DNA of 7,957 bases. Origin: an uncultured Collinsella sp. (GTDB taxonomy: Bacteria; Actinomycetota; Coriobacteriia; Coriobacteriales; Coriobacteriaceae). Where the stretch lies: contig CABSNX010000085.1 in assembly GCA_902479205.1 (NCBI GenBank), positions 1 through 7,957 of the forward strand, given 5' to 3'. A model generated the notes under the pieces. It searched no databases. It saw nothing but the letters and a program-made list of their open reading frames with translations, and was not told the origin of the DNA. Below, one piece after another: positions 1 to 5,976 of this stretch (the stretch's first letter is position 1; each line of letters starts with the position of its first letter). The position numbers and the translations under genes were made by a program.

Positions 1-53
1 CCCGCGACCCCAACCTTGGCAAGGTTGTGCTCTACCAACTGAGCCATGTCCGC
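1..53 (-). tRNA. tRNA-Gly(GCC), 3' end cut by the window edge
   Basis: The minus strand reads the 5' acceptor strand GCGGACA, a D-arm, an anticodon loop TTGCCAA (anticodon GCC) and the start of the T-arm before the window ends. The 53 visible bases are identical to the two complete tRNA-Gly(GCC) genes at 2107-2182 and 2333-2408, so this is a third copy of the same isoacceptor. It decodes GGC/GGU. It has its own promoter just upstream (66-113) and lies downstream of the alpha-glucosidase gene. The 3' acceptor strand and CCA are outside the window. Confidence 0.95.
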
Positions 54-65
54 TTACGAGGATTA

Positions 66-113
66 ATCTTACGTGATGCCCGCATCCTATGCAAGAACTT
101 TTTTTGAAAAGTT
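66..113 (-). promoter_or_regulatory. Promoter of the left-edge tRNA-Gly, with UP-like palindrome
   Basis: On the minus strand a -35 box TTGCAT (94-89) is followed by a 17-bp spacer and a -10 box TAAGAT (71-66), 12 bp before the mature tRNA 5' end. Just upstream of the -35 lies an A/T-tract inverted repeat (96-113; arms AACTTTT/AAAAGTT). The same block sits in the same place at the two other tRNA promoters of this window. Its position, roughly -38 to -55, is where an RNA polymerase alpha-subunit UP element would be; that role is inferred. Confidence 0.75.
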
Positions 114-120
114 TTGCGAC

Positions 121-143
121 GCCCTCGCGAGCCTCGCGAGGGC
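121..143 (-). terminator. Strong GC-rich hairpin after the alpha-glucosidase gene; possible terminator
   Basis: A perfect inverted repeat with 11-bp arms (GCCCTCGCGAG / CTCGCGAGGGC) around one central base lies 51 bp beyond the alpha-glucosidase stop codon and just before the tRNA-Gly promoter. It would form a very stable RNA hairpin. The following minus-strand sequence is GTCGCAAAACTTTTC, so the U-run is late and interrupted. It may still end or stabilise the glucosidase mRNA, but it is not a textbook intrinsic terminator. Confidence 0.45.
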
Positions 144-194
144 ATCAGCCGCCGCGGAAGGTACAGGCAAACGCAAACTCTCCGCAAGAGGCAC

Positions 195-1928
195 CTACAT
201 CTCACCGAGCATGATCCAAGCAGAGCTGTCCTGCGCGAGTCTGCCGTCTGCAAGCGGTGATGAGGCGAGCAGGACCCTGCCCGCCGGCAGCTCCACGGGT
301 GCTGCACCAAAGTTCGTCACACACGCCCAGCCGTTGTCACGGCGATAGGCGATGACGCCGCCCTCAGCGCCCTCGGCACCATCCGCAAGACCGGTGCGCC
401 CGTCAAGATCGAGCCACGCAAGATCGTTGGTACACCCGCGCAGTTTGCGCCGCAGCCAGAGGGCGTCACGATAGAGCGCAAGCATCGATGTCGGATCCGC
501 CTCTTCCCTATCGGCAGCGTAATCGGAAAACCATGCAGGCTGTGGCAGATGGGGCGCCACATCGGCGTCCGCCGGCGAAAACCCAAACGATCCGCCCTGC
601 GCGGGATCGTCCGCCGCTATCCACGGCAGGGGCACACGACAGCCGTCGCGCCCCTTCTCGCGCTTCGGTCCGTGCGTATTGGTCGCAGTAGGGTCTTCGA
701 GTGCAGCCCACGGGATATCAGCCACCTCAAAAAGGCCGAGCTCCTCACCCTGATACACGTATGCCGAGCCCGGAAGCGCCAGTTCAAGCAAAAGGGCCGC
801 CCGCGCGCGGCGCTCGCCGAGTTCACGGTCCTCGTCATAAGACGACCCGTCGCGCAAGAGCCAGTCGAGCGCAATCTGGTGGTAGCGCGTCGCCTTGATT
901 TGCGGCAGGGCATAGCGTGTCGCCACGCGCGGCACGTCGTGGTTGGAGAGTACCCAGGTCGAGGCGGAATCGGATTCGACGGCTGCCTTCAAGCCCTTCT
1001 CGATTGCAGTGTGCATGTCATCATAGGTCCAAGTGGCCTTGGCAAACTCAAAGTTGAATGTCTGGCCAAGCTCGCTGGGACGCGCGTAGAGATACTGGCG
1101 CTCGGGCAGCACCCACGCCTCGGCAACGGCACTGCGCGGCGGATTATAGCGGTCGAACACGCGGCGCCACTCGCGATAGATCTCGTGGACCTCATTGCGG
1201 TCCCACAGCGGATGGGTGCCGTCGTCAACCATGTCATCGCCCTCGGCGAGATGCCACCGGTCGAGGTCATCGCGGTCGAGATCCTTGGCGAGACCCTGCG
1301 CCACATCAATGCGAAAGCCGTCGACGCCTCGATCGCTCCAAAACGCCAGGACGTCGCAAAAGAGCGCATGAACCTCGGGGCATGACCAGTCAAAGTCCGG
1401 CTGCTCGGGCGTAAACATGTGCAGATACCACTGACCGTCCGCAACACGCGTCCATGCGGGGCCGCCAAAGTTGGCATTCCAATTGGTGGGAGGCAGCTCG
1501 CCATGCTCGCCGCGACCATCGCGGAAGATATAACGGGCGCGCTCGGGCGATCCGGGGCCGGCGGCAAGAGCGGCTTTGAACCAGGGGTGCTGGCTGGATG
1601 AATGGTTGGGCACGATGTCGACGATGACCTTGATGCCGCGCGCGTAAGCCGCAGCGATCATGTCATCGAAGTCGTCAAGCGAGCCGAGACGTGGATCGAC
1701 ATCGCAGTAGTCCGCCACATCATAGCCACCATCGACAAGAGGCGATGGGTAAAACGGGCTCAGCCAGATGGCCTCGATACCCAGCCGCTCAAGATAGTCC
1801 ATCTTCTGGGTAATGCCCGCGATATCGCCCAGACCCGAACCAGTCGAATCCTTAAACGAGCGCGGGTAGATCTGATAGATCGCGGCGTCGGACATCCATG
1901 AGCGCGAAGAAGACTTTTCTGTAGCCAT
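195..1928 (-). CDS. GH13 alpha-glucosidase (maltase / oligo-1,6-glucosidase family)
   Basis: Predicted cytoplasmic exo-acting glycoside hydrolase of 577 aa that releases glucose from the non-reducing end of short alpha-glucosides (maltose-, isomaltose- or trehalose-like sugars). All four GH13 signature regions are intact: DIVPNHS (104-110), GFRIDV (204-209, nucleophile D208), VAEAW (268-272, acid/base E270) and SNHD (328-331, transition-state stabiliser D331). The N-terminal YQIYPRSFKDSTG is typical of the alpha-glucosidase subfamily. The barrel ends near residue 490 and a C-terminal beta domain follows. There is no signal peptide. The ATG at 1928 is chosen because AAGGGAGA (1944-1937) lies 8 bp upstream and the protein starts where family members start. 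The open frame continues upstream, but only through tRNA sequence. No sugar transporter or regulator is adjacent, and the precise linkage specificity cannot be read from the sequence. Confidence 0.93.
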   Translation of the reverse strand: MATEKSSSRSWMSDAAIYQIYPRSFKDSTGSGLGDIAGITQKMDYLERLGIEAIWLSPFYPSPLVDGGYDVADYCDVDPRLGSLDDFDDMIAAAYARGIKVIVDIVPNHSSSQHPWFKAALAAGPGSPERARYIFRDGRGEHGELPPTNWNANFGGPAWTRVADGQWYLHMFTPEQPDFDWSCPEVHALFCDVLAFWSDRGVDGFRIDVAQGLAKDLDRDDLDRWHLAEGDDMVDDGTHPLWDRNEVHEIYREWRRVFDRYNPPRSAVAEAWVLPERQYLYARPSELGQTFNFEFAKATWTYDDMHTAIEKGLKAAVESDSASTWVLSNHDVPRVATRYALPQIKATRYHQIALDWLLRDGSSYDEDRELGERRARAALLLELALPGSAYVYQGEELGLFEVADIPWAALEDPTATNTHGPKREKGRDGCRVPLPWIAADDPAQGGSFGFSPADADVAPHLPQPAWFSDYAADREEADPTSMLALYRDALWLRRKLRGCTNDLAWLDLDGRTGLADGAEGAEGGVIAYRRDNGWACVTNFGAAPVELPAGRVLLASSPLADGRLAQDSSAWIMLGEM

Positions 1929-1929
1929 G

Positions 1930-1982
1930 GGGCGTATCTCCCTTGCAACGAGGTTATGCGAGATGCCCACGATGATACGCCC
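1930..1982 (-). promoter_or_regulatory. Inverted repeat bracketing the alpha-glucosidase ribosome-binding site
   Basis: Two perfect 9-bp arms, GGGCGTATC (1982-1974, minus strand) and GATACGCCC (1938-1930), enclose 35 nt. The second arm ends one base before the ATG, and its 5' edge overlaps the Shine-Dalgarno AAGGGAGA. If the transcript includes both arms, the ribosome-binding site would lie in or beside the loop of a hairpin. Alternatively the arms could be two half-sites for a repressor. No convincing -35/-10 pair was found between this element and the tRNA terminator. Confidence 0.4.
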
Positions 1983-2067
1983 AAAGCGGACATTCGCGGC
2001 AAACAACGCCACAGCCACGCCCCAAAACGCTCGCTCCCTCTCGGGTTCGAGCCCGGGCGATGAGCAT

Positions 2068-2098
2068 AAAAAAGCCCGGCTACCGTGGTAGTCGGGCT
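2068..2098 (-). terminator. Intrinsic terminator of the Gly-Cys-Gly tRNA operon
   Basis: The minus strand folds AGCCCG-A-CTAC with GTAG-C-CGGGCT (2098-2073), an 11-position stem with one mismatch and a CACG loop, followed by a T6 run (2073-2068). It lies 8 bp after the CCA end of the last tRNA, so it is the expected end of the operon transcript and separates it from the alpha-glucosidase gene. Confidence 0.88.
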
Positions 2099-2106
2099 GT
2101 TGCGCT

Positions 2107-2182
2107 TGGAGCGGACAACGGGGCTCGAACCCGCGACCCCAACCTTGGCAAGGTTGTGCTCTACCAACTGAGCCATGTCCGC
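2107..2182 (-). tRNA. tRNA-Gly(GCC), last gene of the tRNA operon
   Basis: This is a complete 76-nt tRNA with a 7-bp acceptor stem (GCGGACA/TGTCCGC), U discriminator and an encoded CCA. The anticodon loop is TTGCCAA, giving anticodon GCC (GGC/GGU codons), and the T-loop is TTCGAGC. It is identical over its whole length to the copy at 2333-2408. It is third in the Gly-Cys-Gly operon, between two terminator-like hairpins, and has no promoter of its own in the 42-bp gap upstream. Confidence 0.98.
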
Positions 2183-2188
2183 ATATGT

Positions 2189-2215
2189 AAAACAAAACGG
2201 GCGCCGGAGCGCCCG
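2189..2215 (-). terminator. Terminator-like hairpin between tRNA-Cys and tRNA-Gly
   Basis: The minus strand reads CGGGCGC-TCCG-GCGCCCG (2215-2198), a 7-bp all-GC stem with a UNCG-type tetraloop, followed by TTTTGTTTT (2197-2189). By sequence this is a good intrinsic terminator, yet a cotranscribed tRNA-Gly follows with no promoter in between. It may cause partial termination, or it may be an RNase processing or trimming landmark. Confidence 0.7.
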
Positions 2216-2224
2216 GATGTTGCC

Positions 2225-2298
2225 TGGAGGCGAAGCCCGGATTCGAACCGGGGGTAAAGGCTTTGCAGGCCTCTGCCTTACCACTTGGCCACTTCGCC
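2225..2298 (-). tRNA. tRNA-Cys(GCA)
   Basis: This is a 74-nt tRNA including an encoded CCA. It has a 7-bp acceptor stem GGCGAAG/CTTCGCC and a U discriminator, typical of bacterial tRNA-Cys. The anticodon loop is CTGCAAA, giving anticodon GCA (UGC/UGU codons), and the T-loop is TTCGAAT. It is the middle gene of the Gly-Cys-Gly operon, 34 bp after the first tRNA-Gly and 42 bp before the second. Confidence 0.98.
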
Positions 2299-2299
2299 G

Positions 2300-2322
2300 A
2301 AAAAGGACCGCCTAAACGGTCC
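2300..2322 (-). terminator. Terminator-like hairpin between tRNA-Gly and tRNA-Cys
   Basis: The minus strand reads GGACCG-TTTAGG-CGGTCC (2322-2305) followed directly by T5 (2304-2300). It lies in the 34-bp gap between the first tRNA-Gly and tRNA-Cys, with no recognisable promoter after it. It is weaker than the other two hairpins of this operon (6-bp stem, 6-nt loop, short U-run), so leaky termination or a processing role is plausible. Confidence 0.6.
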
Positions 2323-2332
2323 AGAAATGCAA

Positions 2333-2408
2333 TGGAGCGGACAACGGGGCTCGAACCCGCGACCCCAACCTTGGCAAGGTTGTGCTCTACCAACTGAGCC
2401 ATGTCCGC
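2333..2408 (-). tRNA. tRNA-Gly(GCC), first gene of the tRNA operon
   Basis: This is a complete 76-nt tRNA with encoded CCA, identical to the copy at 2107-2182 (acceptor GCGGACA/TGTCCGC, anticodon loop TTGCCAA, U discriminator). It is the promoter-proximal gene of the Gly-Cys-Gly operon; its 5' end lies 12 bp after the -10 box at 2426-2421. Confidence 0.98.
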
Positions 2409-2420
2409 TTGCGGGTTATT

Positions 2421-2468
2421 AATTTACGCGAGTTATCCAAAAGACGCAAGTACTTTTTTCAAAAAAGT
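2421..2468 (-). promoter_or_regulatory. Promoter of the Gly-Cys-Gly tRNA operon, with UP-like palindrome
   Basis: On the minus strand -35 TTGCGT (2449-2444), a 17-bp spacer and -10 TAAATT (2426-2421). Two bases upstream of the -35 is a perfect palindrome ACTTTTTT-G-AAAAAAGT (2468-2452). The same T6/A6 block precedes the tRNA-Leu promoter, and a close variant precedes the left-edge tRNA-Gly promoter. A T-tract plus A-tract at this distance fits a full UP element; binding of a dimeric regulator is an alternative. Confidence 0.8.
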
Positions 2469-2513
2469 TGCCGGCCGCGTGTTCTTGGTGGCTAAACGCG
2501 CTAAAGCGATTGG

Positions 2514-3260
2514 CTAGGCACGCGATTCCAGTGCTCCGCTAAATAGCTTCACCATCTGCACACGCGTGCCGGTGCCGTCTGTGCGACGAGCAACCTCCAC
2601 GTTATCGACGAGCATACGCATAAGCTTGATACCACGGCCGCGTTCCTCAGATGCGACCGGTTCGCTCGCTCCATCGATAGAATAGCCGGCACCCCGATCA
2701 AGCACCTCAACCACGACGCGATCGCCATAGGCCTGAACCGTCAGGACGCACCCGATACCGCCCGCATGGTCATAGGCATTACCCAGCGCCTCCCCCGACG
2801 CCAACGCGACATCGTAGCGCTCGTCGCGGCGCAACGGAAGCGATTCAAGGAGTTCGGCGATGCGATGTCGATAGTATGGAAGATTCTCGATACCCTGTCG
2901 GACCTCGACGCTCTTGCTCCATCGTGGCAACTCTCCCACCGGAATAGCGGGAATCGACTCACGCGCCGGACCCGCAACATGAAGGATGTCGACAAGTCGG
3001 GCAATCTCCAAAAAGCGAATGACCTCATCGGAGGCGTTAACGAGCGAAAGCAGGCCCTCTCGCCTCATGAGCTCTCTGGCACGTGTAAGCAAAAACGCCA
3101 AACCCGTCGAGTCGATAAAGCCCACAGCTTGGCAATTGATGACAACGCGACGCACGCCCCGGTCGATCAAATTATCCAACCGTCGGCGCAGCACGGACAC
3201 CGAGGCGATGTCGACATCACCCGGTGGCGTCAGAACCGCTATGTCATTCCACTCATTCAT
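2514..3260 (-). CDS. STAS-HATPase fusion: anti-sigma antagonist joined to anti-sigma-type kinase
   Basis: The 248-aa protein combines two partner-switching domains that are usually separate. Residues 5-95 form a STAS domain with FIDSTGL (48-54); S51, in the DST triad, is the expected phosphorylation site by analogy with SpoIIAA/RsbV. Residues 125-240 form a GHKL/HATPase_c_2 domain like SpoIIAB/RsbW: N-box E157-N161-H165, G1 box DRGAG (188-192) and G2 box GRG (208-210). Both look intact, so the chain could phosphorylate itself or a sister molecule, with the phosphatase encoded upstream reversing it. It is probably cotranscribed with that phosphatase gene (81-bp gap). The start is uncertain. 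The ATG at 3260 fits the usual STAS start but has only a weak GGGG 12 bp upstream. An in-frame ATG at 3335 would add 25 residues unlike a STAS N-terminus. No sigma factor gene is in view, so the target is unknown. Confidence 0.85.
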   Translation of the reverse strand: MNEWNDIAVLTPPGDVDIASVSVLRRRLDNLIDRGVRRVVINCQAVGFIDSTGLAFLLTRARELMRREGLLSLVNASDEVIRFLEIARLVDILHVAGPARESIPAIPVGELPRWSKSVEVRQGIENLPYYRHRIAELLESLPLRRDERYDVALASGEALGNAYDHAGGIGCVLTVQAYGDRVVVEVLDRGAGYSIDGASEPVASEERGRGIKLMRMLVDNVEVARRTDGTGTRVQMVKLFSGALESRA

Positions 3261-3341
3261 ACGACCATGGTTCCCCAAAAGAGCTCGCTCGATGCATACG
3301 TATCTGCAACCGCGCAGATTTTGCCCGTCAAGCATCGCGGT

Positions 3342-5687
3342 CTACGATCGACCCCGTAAAAACTCAAGGGAAACCAGCGCGATGTCATCGTCCAGCGCCG
3401 ACTCGGTAAAGCGGTCAAGCTCTCCCAAGACCTTACCGCAGATTCCCGATACGCCCTCACCCGAGACAGAGAGCAGAAGGTCACGAAGGCGCTGCTCGCC
3501 AAAGAAAGCACCCGAGCGATCACGTGCTTCGATTGTTCCGTCGGTATACATGAATAGCATGTCACCAGGAGCGAACGTAAACACGCCTGTCTCGTACACC
3601 ATGCTCTCAAAGGCACCGATCACGCCCGATTGGCACCCAAGGAGCTCCACTTCTCCCCCTCGGGTTTCTCCACCGCCAAGCGGCGTCGACGACGGTCTAA
3701 TGACCATAGTCGGAGGATGTCCCGCAGAGCAATAAGTAGCGCGACCCGCTTTAAGATCAATCTTGGCGATAAACGCCGTCACGAACGTCTCGACCCTCGA
3801 AAAGCCCATGAGCATGCTATTGAGCGAGCGGGCCATACGGGCAGGCCCCGCACCCTCCCAGGCATAGGCCGCCAGCGCCGTCTTGACGAGCGCTGACATC
3901 GACGCCGCCTCGATTCCTTTGCCGGAAACATCGCCCAAAATCATAACGGCGCAATCGTCGGGAAGACGGACGAGCGTATAAAAGTCGCCGCCGACCAACG
4001 CCGAATTCGTTGCCGAAAGGTATACCGAATCGGTCGCGATACCCGGAACGTCACCAAGCGAATTTCTCATGCCAATCTGGAGGGTCTGAGCGATATGGCG
4101 CTCCTCGCGCTTTTGAGATTCGCCCTCGTAGATCAGTTCAAAGTCATGCGCCAAGTGCACCAAGTAGTCATATTCAAGGTCATCAATCGGCTCTTGACTA
4201 CCGTCACGAAGCAGCAGCGCGCGCGTCGTCGGGCCTTTCGCAACAGAAGCAGGAACGATCGCGTCGTTGCTGTGCTTGCCATCACCCTCAGAGCGCGGGC
4301 GCCCCGCCTCGATGCCGGTGTCGACGTAGAGACCCTGGCAAGGCAGACCATGCGCCCTAAGCCAGCCTCCCATAGGCATCGATTCGTCAACGCGAGTTAT
4401 ACGAACGTGTTTAAGGTCCTCGGCACTCGTACCGCCCAAAACAGATGCCTCAAAGCCATCAGGGCCAGCCCCCAGACGTGCCGCTGGCGCCGTCGTGGAA
4501 AAGAAAAGCTTCTCGGGGTCGTCCGGCAAAGCAACGCGACTGCCGCCTTCAAAATCTATGACGTAAGAGTCCAGACTGGCGTCATACTCAACAGGGCAAA
4601 AATGGCAGTTGAGCATATTGCAAATCTCGGACGATACCGCCTGGGTAGCCGCGGCGGAATCGTCTAGAAAGGTAAACAATTCATCACGTAAGACATTGAG
4701 CGAGCGGCCGAGCTCAGCCGTGCGACGAGAGCGAAGGCTCGATGCCATGCCGACCAGCTGGATAGACAGGTAATCGCAAATGACCTCGAGTACATTAACG
4801 TCATAGGCGAGCGGTGCCTGAGGGCGCTTCCAACCAACTTCCAGCACGCCAAGGATCTGCGTACCGTAAAAAACGGGAAGACAGATCTCGCTGCGGTACG
4901 GAGGCATATCCTGCACGCGCAACAGGTGCTTAGAACGATTGTCCAGGTCCATGAACATACCGGAGGCAGCCCTATCACCCTCAAGGTCCTGTTGAATCGA
5001 CAAGCGACAGGCACGCGACTCGCGAAGAACATACGTCGGAATGCCAGCGCCATACGGCAAAAACTCGGGCAGGTAGCTGTCGTGCAACTCCTTGGAGACA
5101 CCGCGAAGCTTAAAACCGCCGCTCTCAGAAAAATAAATAGCGGCACCCGAAGCATCGAGCGTTCCTACAAGCTGGTTCAAAACGGTATCCAACAAACTGG
5201 GCAGCTCATCGGAGCCAACCGTGCTCATAATGACCGACAATGTACCCGAGAGACGCTTATTCGCCACTCTAAGCTCCGAAAGCGCACGCTTGAGCTGACG
5301 GTCGTGCGAATACTGTTCTTCGATGCTATGGAGTGCCACCAGAACGCGCGGCGCACGGCGGCCAAAGATTCGAGGCGGCGTAACCGAGCCGGCACAAACC
5401 AGGACGGGAATAAACGATCCGTCACTTAACTTGAGCATCAACTCACTCTTTGTTCCATTGGTCTCAAAAGGAAGCCGATGCTCTGTCGCGCGTTCAAAAG
5501 CCGACGAGTACAGAACGTCTTTGACATCACCGCCGATGACGTCAGCGCGTTCCTCGCACATCAGGTCGAGCAAACGATTATTCACATGCAGAATGGTTCC
5601 GTCGAGCTCACAGATGATGACAGCATCGCTCGTGATCTCGACCAGTTGGGCAACGTCTGCCCACTCGTTGCGCTCAAGCGTTTCCAT
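3342..5687 (-). CDS. Multi-sensor PP2C/SpoIIE-family serine phosphatase (PAS-GAF-GAF-like-PP2C)
   Basis: This 781-aa RsbU/SpoIIE-type phosphatase probably dephosphorylates the STAS domain encoded just downstream. Visible domains are a PAS domain (about 8-125; SDAVIICELDGTILHVN), a helical linker, a GAF domain (about 155-315), a diverged GAF-like region (about 325-520) and a signalling helix (EERHIAQTLQIGM). The C-terminal PP2C domain (about 550-778) has its metal-binding and catalytic motifs: GGDFY (566-570), GDVSGKG (585-591), SAGHPP (654-659), YTDGT (714-718) and DDIAL (767-771). No membrane segment is evident, so it is likely a cytosolic sensor. The middle region has a cysteine cluster C356-x4-C361-x2-C364. 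The ATG at 5687 is preferred: GGTGGGG ends 6 bp upstream, whereas a GTG at 5699 (4 residues longer) has no Shine-Dalgarno. The gene begins right after the tRNA-Leu terminator, leaving little room for a promoter. Confidence 0.92.
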   Translation of the reverse strand: METLERNEWADVAQLVEITSDAVIICELDGTILHVNNRLLDLMCEERADVIGGDVKDVLYSSAFERATEHRLPFETNGTKSELMLKLSDGSFIPVLVCAGSVTPPRIFGRRAPRVLVALHSIEEQYSHDRQLKRALSELRVANKRLSGTLSVIMSTVGSDELPSLLDTVLNQLVGTLDASGAAIYFSESGGFKLRGVSKELHDSYLPEFLPYGAGIPTYVLRESRACRLSIQQDLEGDRAASGMFMDLDNRSKHLLRVQDMPPYRSEICLPVFYGTQILGVLEVGWKRPQAPLAYDVNVLEVICDYLSIQLVGMASSLRSRRTAELGRSLNVLRDELFTFLDDSAAATQAVSSEICNMLNCHFCPVEYDASLDSYVIDFEGGSRVALPDDPEKLFFSTTAPAARLGAGPDGFEASVLGGTSAEDLKHVRITRVDESMPMGGWLRAHGLPCQGLYVDTGIEAGRPRSEGDGKHSNDAIVPASVAKGPTTRALLLRDGSQEPIDDLEYDYLVHLAHDFELIYEGESQKREERHIAQTLQIGMRNSLGDVPGIATDSVYLSATNSALVGGDFYTLVRLPDDCAVMILGDVSGKGIEAASMSALVKTALAAYAWEGAGPARMARSLNSMLMGFSRVETFVTAFIAKIDLKAGRATYCSAGHPPTMVIRPSSTPLGGGETRGGEVELLGCQSGVIGAFESMVYETGVFTFAPGDMLFMYTDGTIEARDRSGAFFGEQRLRDLLLSVSGEGVSGICGKVLGELDRFTESALDDDIALVSLEFLRGRS

Positions 5688-5713
5688 CGTGGACCCCACC
5701 GTCTATCGGTAAC

Positions 5714-5735
5714 AAAAAAGCCTCCGAAGAGGCTT
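5714..5735 (-). terminator. Intrinsic terminator after tRNA-Leu
   Basis: The minus strand reads AAGCCTC-TTCG-GAGGCTT (5735-5718), a 7-bp stem with a UUCG tetraloop, running into a T6 tract (5719-5714). It lies 11 bp after the CCA end of tRNA-Leu. The phosphatase start codon is only 26 bp further on, so any read-through would enter that gene. Confidence 0.9.
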
Positions 5736-5746
5736 CTCAAATGCGA

Positions 5747-5836
5747 TGGTGTCGGAGGCGGGACTTGAACCCGCATGACCAAAAAGCGGTCACTAGCACC
5801 TCAAGCTAGCGCGTCTGCCAATTCCGCCACTCCGAC
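5747..5836 (-). tRNA. tRNA-Leu(GAG)
   Basis: This 90-nt class II tRNA includes an encoded CCA. Acceptor stem GTCGGAG/CTCCGAC, A discriminator (a leucine identity element), anticodon stem CTAGC/GCTAG with loop TTGAGGT (anticodon GAG, reading CUC/CUU), and a long variable arm TGACC-GCTTTTT-GGTCA. It is transcribed from the promoter at 5894-5942 through a leader of about 50 nt and ends at the hairpin at 5714-5735. Confidence 0.97.
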
Positions 5837-5893
5837 ATGCTATGTTGTTGATTAGCGGTTCGTTTTGTTGGACCCGCGCGTTCAACGAGGAAG

Positions 5894-5942
5894 ATAATAA
5901 CCTATGATTCGAGAACTGTGCAAGCACTTTTTTGAAAAAAGT
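5894..5942 (-). promoter_or_regulatory. Promoter of tRNA-Leu, with UP-like palindrome
   Basis: On the minus strand -35 TTGCAC (5923-5918) and -10 TATTAT (5899-5894) with an 18-bp spacer; reading the -10 one base earlier as TTATTA gives 17 bp. Two bases upstream of the -35 is the perfect palindrome ACTTTTTT-C-AAAAAAGT (5942-5926), as at the other tRNA promoters. Transcription should start near 5887, giving a leader of about 50 nt before the mature tRNA. This promoter is also the nearest one upstream of the phosphatase/STAS-kinase operon. Confidence 0.75.
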
Positions 5943-5976
5943 TTACGAATTTGTAAATGCGCAGGTAGACTGACCT

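Noticed and set aside
549..1385. 278-residue plus-strand frame opposite the alpha-glucosidase gene
   Set aside because: It is antisense to a fully conserved GH13 catalytic domain, with no Shine-Dalgarno and no recognisable protein features.
2035..2060. T-arm-like sequence GGGTTCGAGCCC on the plus strand, possible tRNA relic
   Set aside because: No matching acceptor, D or anticodon arms are found around it; it is better kept only as a weak operator candidate.
1929..2402. In-frame upstream extension of the alpha-glucosidase to a 735-residue protein starting in tRNA-Gly
   Set aside because: The added 158 codons are translated tRNA sequence and a terminator. The family N-terminus and a good Shine-Dalgarno place the start at 1928.
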